Shown here: positions 6,236-12,961 of the stretch, piece after piece
How positions within the stretch are numbered: position 1 is the stretch's first letter
Layout: each line of letters begins with the position of its first letter
Source: Lachnospiraceae bacterium
Lineage (GTDB): Bacteria > Bacillota > Clostridia > Lachnospirales > Lachnospiraceae
Assembly (NCBI GenBank): GCA_017476665.1
Contig: JAFUZJ010000036.1
Span: 1 to 34,742, forward strand
Direction of reading: 5' to 3'
Length of the DNA: 34,742 bases
Program-made: the position numbers and the translations under genes
Notes under the pieces: model-generated
Databases searched by the model: none
What the model saw: only the letters and a program-made list of their open reading frames with translations
What the model was told of the DNA's origin: nothing

Positions 6236-6991
6236 TTTTTTCATTCCTTTTTTCATTCCTTCTTTCATACTCTGTTTTAATTCCGGCTCCATAATTTCTC
6301 TCAATGCCTGGCACATACTCTCTTCCTCCTTTTTTAATTCCTCTACAATTGTTTGATTTGCCGCAATGCAGACCTGCAGAACAGAATCCACCAATCTTTT
6401 TTCCCTCTGATCCGTAAGCTGTGCTGCGCGTTTTAAAACTCTTTCTACTTGTTTCTTTTTCAGCCGCCCCGACAATGCCACCAACCAAATATGTTTATCC
6501 GGATCTAATTCTCTCGTCACAACAATCTGTAAAGAAAACATGGAGTTTCCTTTCACATAATAAATTCCGGGGTATGGATTCACTATTAATATTCCTTCCC
6601 GCTTAAATCGTCGAAATAGTCCTTTGGGTTTTGTATGTCTGAACAATGATATAGTTACGTCCTCTGCTTTTATAGAATCAACCTGATCACCACAGGCTTT
6701 AAACAAACACGCATATCCGTTTACTTTATAATAGGTATCAATGTCCATATGATCATCCGGCGACTTATATTCTATTATATTATATCGTCGGAATAACCTG
6801 CCTATTTCATTGTTTTTGATTACAGTACTATCATTTTTTCTGATCAACACATCTATTGCAAGCGGCTTTGTATTCAGATTATATTCTCTCTCCTGTGTCA
6901 TTCCGCTCTGGTATTCACTCAGTTCCAAGTCTATGCCTGTTACAAATCCGGGATGCCATTGAATCTTTCTCTTTATATTCTTTTTGGACAA
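6197..6991 (-). CDS. PD-(D/E)XK nuclease-like protein (Rpn-like), C-terminus probably frameshifted
   Basis: The 264-residue product resembles the clostridial PD-(D/E)XK-fold proteins related to Rpn recombination-promoting nucleases. Visible core: an acidic residue in LAIDVLI, then EYKSPDDHMDIDTYYKVNGY, where E-x-K is the presumed catalytic pair. A helical C-terminal part holds repeated Met-Lys-(Glu/Lys)-Lys-Gly units. The start is TTG, with AAGGAGG about 12 nt upstream; no ATG fits. The normal C-terminal end appears in another frame (see 6111-6235), so the protein as read ends in 11 unrelated residues. A promoter at 7133-7161 and a leader hairpin at 7086-7098 precede it. Fold likely; activity and function not known. 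Confidence 0.7.
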   Translation of the reverse strand: MSKKNIKRKIQWHPGFVTGIDLELSEYQSGMTQEREYNLNTKPLAIDVLIRKNDSTVIKNNEIGRLFRRYNIIEYKSPDDHMDIDTYYKVNGYACLFKACGDQVDSIKAEDVTISLFRHTKPKGLFRRFKREGILIVNPYPGIYYVKGNSMFSLQIVVTRELDPDKHIWLVALSGRLKKKQVERVLKRAAQLTDQREKRLVDSVLQVCIAANQTIVEELKKEEESMCQALREIMEPELKQSMKEGMKKGMKKGILSRQLSRFAK

Positions 6992-7085
6992 TATGTTCTC
7001 TTACCTCCTTATCGTTCATAGTTTCTTAAATTGACCCCTTTGTAATTGATTTATCGGCCTCACATCATTTGTACTGTGAAAATTT

Positions 7086-7098
7086 GAGCGAAATGCTC
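7086..7098 (-). other. Leader hairpin element, copy B
   Basis: GAGC-GAAAT-GCTC (plus-strand reading) within a longer imperfect repeat bounded by GAAA and TTTC. It is related to the element at 3268-3280 and likewise lies between a promoter and the start codon of a minus-strand gene. Apart from this element, the promoter and the tandem repeat at 7161-7210, the 235-nt gap 6992-7226 shows nothing else. Confidence 0.4.
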
Positions 7099-7132
7099 TT
7101 GATTTCAAAAATGCGCTTACTGAAGTGTTTTT

Positions 7133-7161
7133 ATATTACAACATTCGACAATAATTGTCAA
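7133..7161 (-). promoter_or_regulatory. Likely promoter of the PD-(D/E)XK gene
   Basis: On the minus strand TTGACA (7161-7156), 17 nt, TAATAT (7138-7133). The -10 is a partial match. The transcript would begin about 30 nt before the leader hairpin. Confidence 0.5.
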
Positions 7162-7210
7162 TCTGTAATTTTAAACTAATTTGAAATCTGTAATTTTAAA
7201 CTAATTTGAA
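7161..7210. repeat. Perfect tandem duplication of 25 bp
   Basis: Positions 7161-7185 and 7186-7210 are identical (unit begins ATCTGTAATTTTAAAC). The duplication lies directly after the stop codon of the kinase at 7227 and abuts the -35 of the next promoter. It looks like a recent slippage duplication. Confidence 0.9.
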
Positions 7211-7226
7211 ATTCCCTAAAATTCTC

Positions 7227-8915
7227 TTATCTCCGCTTTAAGATCCCCTGCCGAGCCATCCAGAATGCAGAAAACACCAGACCGACCACCCCGGCCTTTA
7301 TGAGCTGGACAGCAGGTAAGAGCACTCCCCACAATAGCAGAGTTCCAAAATATATCATTGCAAAGACCCACGGCAGATTATCCCGCAAAAAAAATTCCGT
7401 GAGATGATCATTCTGCCTGCCGCTCCTCTCCTGCGCAGATATGGCATAAATCTGCAGGATGAACACACCCGCAAGAGGCAAAAGCGTGACCGCCGCCCAG
7501 CGGTGATCCTGCATCTGCCGGATGATCCCGGCATCTTTTCCCGCCAGCAGATACGCAAAATTCGCAGCGAGGACTCCCATTCCCCAGAATCCCCCCAGCG
7601 TATCCTCCGCAAATAATAAAACCAATAAAACCGGTTTCCACCAGGCAAATCCGGTGGAAAAACACAGCCAGCCTCCCGCCACCAACGTAAACAATTTAAA
7701 TAGTGTGGTATCTCTCCGGTGTTCTGCCAGTATAAACTTCACCACACAGAGCGCCAAAAACAGATAACTGACCGGCGACAACACAAACTTCAGATCCGGC
7801 AGAAATGTCAGTTTCCACAAAGCCATTCCCGCGATCAAAAACGCACTGCCCAACACCGTCAAAAGCTGTCCATGCGCCCTTTGATATTTTACCAAATCAC
7901 CGTCGGTTATGGCCCTCAGCTCCGATAGCACTTCATCCATAGACTGATAGCGGTCGCCCGGATCAAATCGGCACATCTTCTCTATGATCCTTACAAACGC
8001 GTCACTTCCGGTCTCCGGTCTGGGCAAAACAAAGCCTGTTTCATATTGCTGTTTGGCATTTACCCGATATCCTTCAGATCCCGGAAATTTCAACCGGTTC
8101 AGCAATACATACAGGGTCATGCCCAATGAGTAAATATCTGCGGTCACATCATATTTATCGTCCGACCTGCGGATGATCTCCGGCGCGCCGTATCCGTCCG
8201 TATATGCGACGGTGCTCGCCATACCGTCCGCAGTCTTCAGGGCAATCCCGAAATCTCCCAATTTATACTGTCCTGTCCGGGGAGAGTAGAAAAGATTCTC
8301 CGGTTTGATATCCCGATGCAATATCTTTTTGTCATGTGCTGCCGCCAACGCGGTTCCGATATCCAGCGCCAGCTTCCGGATCTCCCCTTCAATCTCCGCT
8401 TCCTGGAAAGAAGCCAACGCGGGCGGAAAAAGACGATAGCTGTGCTCCTCTGTCTTCGTCAGCACAGCATCCAGCTTTTCCATCAGGACAAACTGCAGCT
8501 GCAGATATCGTCTGTTTTCCGATCTTTCCGGCGCATATCTGTCCATCCGGTCCTCCTTCGGCCGCGACTCTGCCCTGCTCACATTATCATCCTGATCCAG
8601 CCACACGTCCAGACAGACTGCATCATATACCTTTACCACATACTTCTGGTACAATCCCAGATCCATCTGGGTCTGTATGGTCTGGTGGAACATCTGCTCA
8701 TCCGCATACTGATCTCCGAAACCGATCACCTTGATGGCATAGCCCTGTTTCCCTGCAGATCTGTCAGATGCCTCATATACATGAGCATATCCGCCGCTGC
8801 CTAAAAGCACCGGCTTCTCTCCCACGACCGCAAACGGATGCTTTGCAAAAGGCAGCCCCATCGTATTCAGTTGCATGAGTATTTTCTCAATCTCTTCCTG
8901 CGTCCAAAGGAACAT
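7227..8915 (-). CDS. Membrane Ser/Thr protein kinase (Hanks type), second of two
   Basis: The 562-residue product has a complete eukaryotic-type kinase domain in its first 320 residues: glycine loop GSGGYAHV (39-46), Lys62 in YAIKVIG, catalytic loop HRDIKPEN (200-207), DFG (221-223) and APE (244-246). About 220 residues with several hydrophobic spans follow, so the kinase is cytoplasmic and membrane-tethered. There are no PASTA repeats; the sensing part differs from PrkC-type kinases. Its start codon lies inside the end of the upstream kinase gene (29-nt overlap) with GAGGG about 10 nt upstream. It closes the HTH-FHA-kinase-kinase operon. Activity is expected since all catalytic residues are present; substrates are unknown, the FHA protein being the obvious candidate. 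Confidence 0.93.
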   Translation of the reverse strand: MFLWTQEEIEKILMQLNTMGLPFAKHPFAVVGEKPVLLGSGGYAHVYEASDRSAGKQGYAIKVIGFGDQYADEQMFHQTIQTQMDLGLYQKYVVKVYDAVCLDVWLDQDDNVSRAESRPKEDRMDRYAPERSENRRYLQLQFVLMEKLDAVLTKTEEHSYRLFPPALASFQEAEIEGEIRKLALDIGTALAAAHDKKILHRDIKPENLFYSPRTGQYKLGDFGIALKTADGMASTVAYTDGYGAPEIIRRSDDKYDVTADIYSLGMTLYVLLNRLKFPGSEGYRVNAKQQYETGFVLPRPETGSDAFVRIIEKMCRFDPGDRYQSMDEVLSELRAITDGDLVKYQRAHGQLLTVLGSAFLIAGMALWKLTFLPDLKFVLSPVSYLFLALCVVKFILAEHRRDTTLFKLFTLVAGGWLCFSTGFAWWKPVLLVLLFAEDTLGGFWGMGVLAANFAYLLAGKDAGIIRQMQDHRWAAVTLLPLAGVFILQIYAISAQERSGRQNDHLTEFFLRDNLPWVFAMIYFGTLLLWGVLLPAVQLIKAGVVGLVFSAFWMARQGILKRR

Positions 8916-10632
8916 CCTGATCCCTCAATCCTTCTATAACCTGCACGACAAAAAGCGCCACACCTGATAAGATTGGGTGGAGGCGACTGATCACCTCCGG
9001 CACTGCCAAAACACCTGCTTTCTGCATTCCCCAGAGAACAACGCCCGCCGCCACACTCACAAATGGCAACAGATAATAGACTCCCTCCCATACATTTCCT
9101 CTCCAACCGATATGATCGATATTCTCCCCGCGCTCCAGCACCAGCCAGGTCCATGCCCAGGCATGCATCCTTGACAGAAAGATTGCGGGATAAATCCACA
9201 GGAGCCAATCCTTCGTGAGAAGATCCATCAGGGGAATGCCGCCTGCAAGTCGCAGAAAAATCCACCCGATTGCAGCGATGGCCCCCGCTGCCGCGATCGC
9301 AGGTATGCCTGAGAGCAGCCCCATCAGTAAGGCGATATGGATCACCGTGATGCCGGTTGTCATCATGGAATACACGCCGGTCATCAACGCTGCAACGCCG
9401 AACACCACATGAAAATCTTTGATCTTTAACAAAACCGCCTCTATGAGCACCACCACCGGGAAACTCCAGAAACGCCAATCCGCCACAAATCCTGTATCCT
9501 TCTGTAGTCCATACAAAAGAAGCAGGAAGAGTAATGCAAAAAGCATAGTGTTCTCTGCTTCCATCCACCGATATAAACGAGCCCGGGCACGCTCCCGCCG
9601 CAGCCGTTCCATGCGGCCGCCCGCAGCCCGCACTGCCCGGTCATACAGTGTCCGTTCCCTGTATGTCACCGTGACCTTATCTTCCGTTTCCGTATCCGGG
9701 ACAATCTGCTCTGTGTGCTTTCCTTCCTCTGCCAAGCGCCTGAGTTCGGCCAGCACTTCACCCATGGACCGGTACCTGTCCTCCGGATAAAAGCTGCACA
9801 TTTTCCGGATGATCCCGGCCATCTGCGGGGATGCTTTCTCCGGTGCAGGAAATGCAAACTCCGGATCATACTGCGCCGGATTCGCCCTGTACCGGTCCGA
9901 GGCCGGAAATTTCAATCCATTCAGCAATAAATACAATGTGATTCCAAAAGAATAAATATCTGCCGCAGCACTGTAGCTGTCAACCAGTCTGCGCTCGATC
10001 TCCGGGGCGCCATATCCGTCCGTATACACAACCGTCTCCGCCTGACCGTTCTCCACAAATCTGGCAATCCCAAAATCTCCCAGCTGATAAACATGATCTT
10101 CCGCATTCCAGAAAATGTTTTCCAGTTTGATATCCCGGTGCAGCACCTGATTTTCATGAGCGGTCCGGATCGCCTGACCGATCTGCAGCGCAAACTGCAG
10201 CACACCCGACTCCTCCTTCAGATCTTCCCGAAGAAGCGCTACATTTCGGAATTTGTCTTTCCTCAGAATATGTTCCAGGCGCTCCATGAGGATCAATTGC
10301 AGAAACAGCCCATCCTCATATGGCAGCTCCTTGGTATCCAGCAGGCGCATGATATAAGGCGACTGCTCCGACAGTTTTCTCTGGAGGCGGCAGGTTTCTC
10401 GGAACCGCTCCTCACTGACCGTATGCCGCTCCATACCGATTACTTTCAGGGCATAAGTCCTGCCTGCATCGGGGGCTGCCCCGCGCATCTCATAAACAGC
10501 CGAAAAACCGCCTCGTCCCAGTAGTATGAGCTTACCGTTCTCCCTATTCAGTTCAAATCCCGGAAAGAGGTTTCCGTCGGCCTCCAGACCGGTCAGTAAT
10601 TCCTCTCTCTCCGCTTCGCTCCACTCCGTCAT
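8887..10632 (-). CDS. Membrane Ser/Thr protein kinase (Hanks type), first of two
   Basis: The 581-residue product is a paralogue of the kinase downstream. Kinase features: glycine loop GRGGFSAV (39-46), Lys63 in YALKVIG, HRDIKLEN (165-172), DFG (186-188), APE (209-211). Residues after about 300 hold an Arg-rich linker (MERLRRERARARLYRW) and then six or so hydrophobic spans, so the enzyme is anchored with its kinase domain in the cytoplasm. The tail differs from that of its paralogue, which suggests two different inputs feeding similar kinases. The ATG overlaps the TGA of the FHA gene in an ATGA. No PP2C phosphatase is in the operon or elsewhere in the window. Kinase call firm; signal and substrates unknown. 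Confidence 0.93.
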   Translation of the reverse strand: MTEWSEAEREELLTGLEADGNLFPGFELNRENGKLILLGRGGFSAVYEMRGAAPDAGRTYALKVIGMERHTVSEERFRETCRLQRKLSEQSPYIMRLLDTKELPYEDGLFLQLILMERLEHILRKDKFRNVALLREDLKEESGVLQFALQIGQAIRTAHENQVLHRDIKLENIFWNAEDHVYQLGDFGIARFVENGQAETVVYTDGYGAPEIERRLVDSYSAAADIYSFGITLYLLLNGLKFPASDRYRANPAQYDPEFAFPAPEKASPQMAGIIRKMCSFYPEDRYRSMGEVLAELRRLAEEGKHTEQIVPDTETEDKVTVTYRERTLYDRAVRAAGGRMERLRRERARARLYRWMEAENTMLFALLFLLLLYGLQKDTGFVADWRFWSFPVVVLIEAVLLKIKDFHVVFGVAALMTGVYSMMTTGITVIHIALLMGLLSGIPAIAAAGAIAAIGWIFLRLAGGIPLMDLLTKDWLLWIYPAIFLSRMHAWAWTWLVLERGENIDHIGWRGNVWEGVYYLLPFVSVAAGVVLWGMQKAGVLAVPEVISRLHPILSGVALFVVQVIEGLRDQDVPLDAGRD

Positions 10633-11183
10633 ATCAATGTGATGTCCCCTGCCAGATATGTAATATCCCCCATGTAAATTGCCATGCCACGATCCAGATC
10701 GATCACCGTACCCTTGTCAGGTTTTTCCTTTGTCACTGTGACTGTGCCGTCCGTAAAGGTAAGCAGGGAATCTCCCTTTGTATCCGCCACGCGCCATCTC
10801 TCATCACTGCCGTGGGTGACAAACATGGCCCACACTGTTTTATAATTGATCACAGCGGTCTCGCCGCCACCGAACACAAACACATCGCCGTTTTTCAGCA
10901 GGATCGGCTTCGAGCGTCCGCCTACGCCGGCAGCAACATGCTTTCCCCGACACACGGTCCCGTTTTTTCCGTAATAGTCCACATAGAACCAGATCCCGTC
11001 TATATTCTGGAATTTCCCATGCTTCCTGCTCACGGTCTCGGAATGCAGTCGAATATCCGGCAGGTTGTCCTTGGAAGCTCTGCCTACTTCCCAAACCAGT
11101 CGGTCATCCAACATATATGTGCTCAACTGCCCATTTTCTATTACAATTAACTGATTGCCGTTTCTGCTCTTTTTACCATTCAT
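10629..11183 (-). CDS. FHA-domain protein
   Basis: The 184-residue product has a forkhead-associated domain at about residues 25-106, a fold that binds phosphothreonine. The signature positions are present: GR (34-35), the HSETVSRKHG block with Ser52 and His55 (47-56), and NGT at 74-76. A C-terminal region of about 75 residues (Trp- and Val-rich, probably beta) is not recognised. Its start overlaps the end of the HTH gene by 11 nt and its stop overlaps the first kinase start by 4 nt. Genes this tightly coupled usually act together, so the protein is likely to bind a phosphorylated threonine made by one of the two kinases. The binding partner is an inference. Confidence 0.9.
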   Translation of the reverse strand: MNGKKSRNGNQLIVIENGQLSTYMLDDRLVWEVGRASKDNLPDIRLHSETVSRKHGKFQNIDGIWFYVDYYGKNGTVCRGKHVAAGVGGRSKPILLKNGDVFVFGGGETAVINYKTVWAMFVTHGSDERWRVADTKGDSLLTFTDGTVTVTKEKPDKGTVIDLDRGMAIYMGDITYLAGDITLI

Positions 11184-12180
11184 CCTGTTCCTCCGGTAAT
11201 TCTGACAGAAAAGAGTCTATCTCGGGAAGCTTCAGCTGGCTCAGCACCTCTCTGGCATAATTACAGAGTGCATCCTGATCGTAATTCTTTGAAGTGGAAT
11301 CCAACATATTTTTCAAACTTGCATCTTCCAGAATGAACATGATCACGCTCTCAAAAATATTCCGAGCACACAGAGGCTCCATATGAGCCAGTTCCAGCAT
11401 CTCATCGATCTGCTCGTGATCCATGCTCAGATGCAATCCCAGAGAAATGATCTTGTTCCGGGTGGGATACCATTTCTTTTGCCAGATCGCATAAATACAT
11501 TGCTTCGTAGACGAAGACAAATCTTGTATCTCTGCCATTTCATGAATACTGTGCGCCTTAAGCGGATCCATATAATTGGTCTGAATATTCATCCTCACAT
11601 AAGAGTAAAACTTGTGGTATGCATTTGCAAACATGGAGATATTCTCTGTGATAAACCGTTCCAGTTCATCTTCGTCCTGCACGGCAGCAAGCTTCTCGTC
11701 AAATTTCACTGTGCTGATATTCTCGGTCACTTCCACACTGTCATCCCTGATAATATTCTCTTTGATCCGATTCAGAATATATTGATATTTTTCGCTTGCC
11801 TCCAAGCCATAGTCATGCTCGATCACAAAAATACAGACACAGTCCTCCAGACTCTTGGAATACAACGCAGGATATCGCCCGTAACGCTGCAATAACAGAT
11901 CCATTTTTTCCCTGTTATAACCGGCAGCCACACCGATCCGCAAAAAAGTCTCCCTGCTGCCCGGCAGGTTGATCCCGTTGCACCATTTGTTCAAAGCCAT
12001 GCGGCTCACACCGCAATGCCTTGCAAATTCTGTCCTGTTAAAAGGGCTTTCCTCTATGATACGGTTTATCTCGTCCGCCCACATCTCTTTCTGGGTTCGG
12101 AGCAAGGGGAATATCTCCTCCCGCAGATCATCTATATCCACACATTTTCCGATCGCATCCTTGATCAACAATGTTTCCAT
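11173..12180 (-). CDS. Double helix-turn-helix regulator heading the FHA/kinase operon
   Basis: The 335-residue product has a Cro/C1-like HTH at about 48-90 (EFARHCGVSRMALNKWCNG). A second block at about 217-275 repeats the same plan: HTH-like segment, then RNKIISLGLHLSMDHEQIDEM matching RETFLRIGVAAGYNREKMDL, then a helix resembling the one after the first block (FESVIMFILED versus LEDCVCIFVIEHD). So the protein looks like an internal duplication of an HTH-plus-helix module, though the second turn is poorly conserved. A DNA-binding regulator of its own operon is the simplest reading: an 18-bp inverted repeat lies over the predicted start site (12244-12261). GAGG about 10 nt upstream supports the ATG. 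Regulator likely; link to kinase signalling inferred. Confidence 0.78.
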   Translation of the reverse strand: METLLIKDAIGKCVDIDDLREEIFPLLRTQKEMWADEINRIIEESPFNRTEFARHCGVSRMALNKWCNGINLPGSRETFLRIGVAAGYNREKMDLLLQRYGRYPALYSKSLEDCVCIFVIEHDYGLEASEKYQYILNRIKENIIRDDSVEVTENISTVKFDEKLAAVQDEDELERFITENISMFANAYHKFYSYVRMNIQTNYMDPLKAHSIHEMAEIQDLSSSTKQCIYAIWQKKWYPTRNKIISLGLHLSMDHEQIDEMLELAHMEPLCARNIFESVIMFILEDASLKNMLDSTSKNYDQDALCNYAREVLSQLKLPEIDSFLSELPEEQDEW

Positions 12181-12190
12181 ATTTTCCGCC

Positions 12191-12211
12191 TCACACCATT
12201 ATTTCGCACAT
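12191..12211 (-). other. Possible hexapeptide leader ORF (MCEIMV)
   Basis: An ATG lies exactly 7 nt after a perfect AGGAGG (12224-12219) and is followed by five codons and TGA, ending 10 nt before the regulator ATG. It is out of frame with that gene. The best ribosome site in the leader thus serves this mini-ORF, not the regulator. It could couple translation or be chance. Confidence 0.35.
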
Positions 12212-12243
12212 GTCTCCGCCTCCTATCTCTAGAATATCAATTT

Positions 12244-12261
12244 TGTCAGTGCTATCTGACA
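12244..12261. promoter_or_regulatory. Inverted-repeat operator of the FHA/kinase operon
   Basis: TGTCAG-TGCTAT-CTGACA, a perfect 6-bp inverted repeat with a 6-nt spacer. It sits just after the predicted -10 and so covers the transcription start, a classic repressor position. The HTH protein encoded next is the natural candidate to bind it. Confidence 0.55.
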
Positions 12262-12266
12262 GCATC

Positions 12267-12272
12267 ATTATA
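12267..12272 (-). promoter_or_regulatory. -10 box of the FHA/kinase operon
   Basis: A perfect TATAAT on the minus strand (12272-12267). No good -35 is seen at the usual distance; TGAAAA is 19 nt upstream. This may mean dependence on an activator. Confidence 0.45.
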
Positions 12273-12305
12273 TTCTATAAAGCGAAGATTATTTTCAGTA
12301 ATAGT

Positions 12306-12953
12306 TTACAATCCGGACTCTATAAGTCGCATATATTCCGCGTAAGTAATCTTCTCGCCGCCCATACGCTCCAGATGATCCGTATGGAACTGACAGTCAA
12401 TCATCCGGAAACCCTTTTCCGCGAGGAGCTCCGCCAAACCCACAAGGGCGATCTTCGATCCGTTTTCTGCATCCGAAAACATGCTCTCCCCAAAAAAACA
12501 TTTCCCCAACACTACACCATACAAGCCTCCAGCCAATTCTCCATCCACATAGGCCTCCACGCTGACAGCACGATTCGCTGCATGCAACCTTGCATAGGCC
12601 TCCTCCATCTCGTCCGTGATCCAGGTACCTTCCGCAAACTCCCGCTTCAGCCTGCAACGGTGCATCGTATCGGAAAAATCTCTGTTCAGCAGGATATAGG
12701 CATCATGTTTTCGCATAAATTTCCGCAAAGAATGGGACACATGAATGCACTCCGGTCTGATGATGAATCGCTCATGGGGACACCACCACAAAATAGGCTC
12801 ACCCGGCGAATACCACGGGAAGATCCCGTGACTGTACGCCAGCGTAAGCCTTTCCACACTCAGATCACCGCCCACCGCCAACAGCCCGTCTTTTTCCGCC
12901 AGCTCTGGCGCCGGAAAATAAACTTTGTTTTCCTCCAGTCTGTAAACCGGCAT
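12306..12953 (-). CDS. aat: Leucyl/phenylalanyl-tRNA-protein transferase
   Basis: Aat moves Leu or Phe from charged tRNA to proteins with N-terminal Arg or Lys, creating an N-degron for ClpS and ClpA. The 215-residue product has the family marks in order: GLLAVGGDLSVERL, AYSHGIFPWY, WWCPHERFII, the GTWIT region and CFFGESMFS, and the C-terminal IDCQFHTDHLERMGG. Length fits the family. I start at MPVYRL since GAGGTG lies 4-5 nt upstream; a GTG four codons earlier overlaps the clpA stop. The gene follows clpA directly, and clpS precedes clpA, so the modifying enzyme, adaptor and unfoldase form one operon. Trp-Trp-Cys-Pro replaces the more common Trp-Trp-Ser-Pro. Confidence 0.96.
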   Translation of the reverse strand: MPVYRLEENKVYFPAPELAEKDGLLAVGGDLSVERLTLAYSHGIFPWYSPGEPILWWCPHERFIIRPECIHVSHSLRKFMRKHDAYILLNRDFSDTMHRCRLKREFAEGTWITDEMEEAYARLHAANRAVSVEAYVDGELAGGLYGVVLGKCFFGESMFSDAENGSKIALVGLAELLAEKGFRMIDCQFHTDHLERMGGEKITYAEYMRLIESGL

Positions 12954-12961
12954 ACGACACC

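Noticed and set aside
6230-6270. Programmed -1 frameshift in the PD-(D/E)XK gene
   Set aside because: The zero-frame codons are G-AAA-AAA, not the X-XXY-YYZ form, and no stimulatory structure follows. A simple indel or sequence error is likelier.
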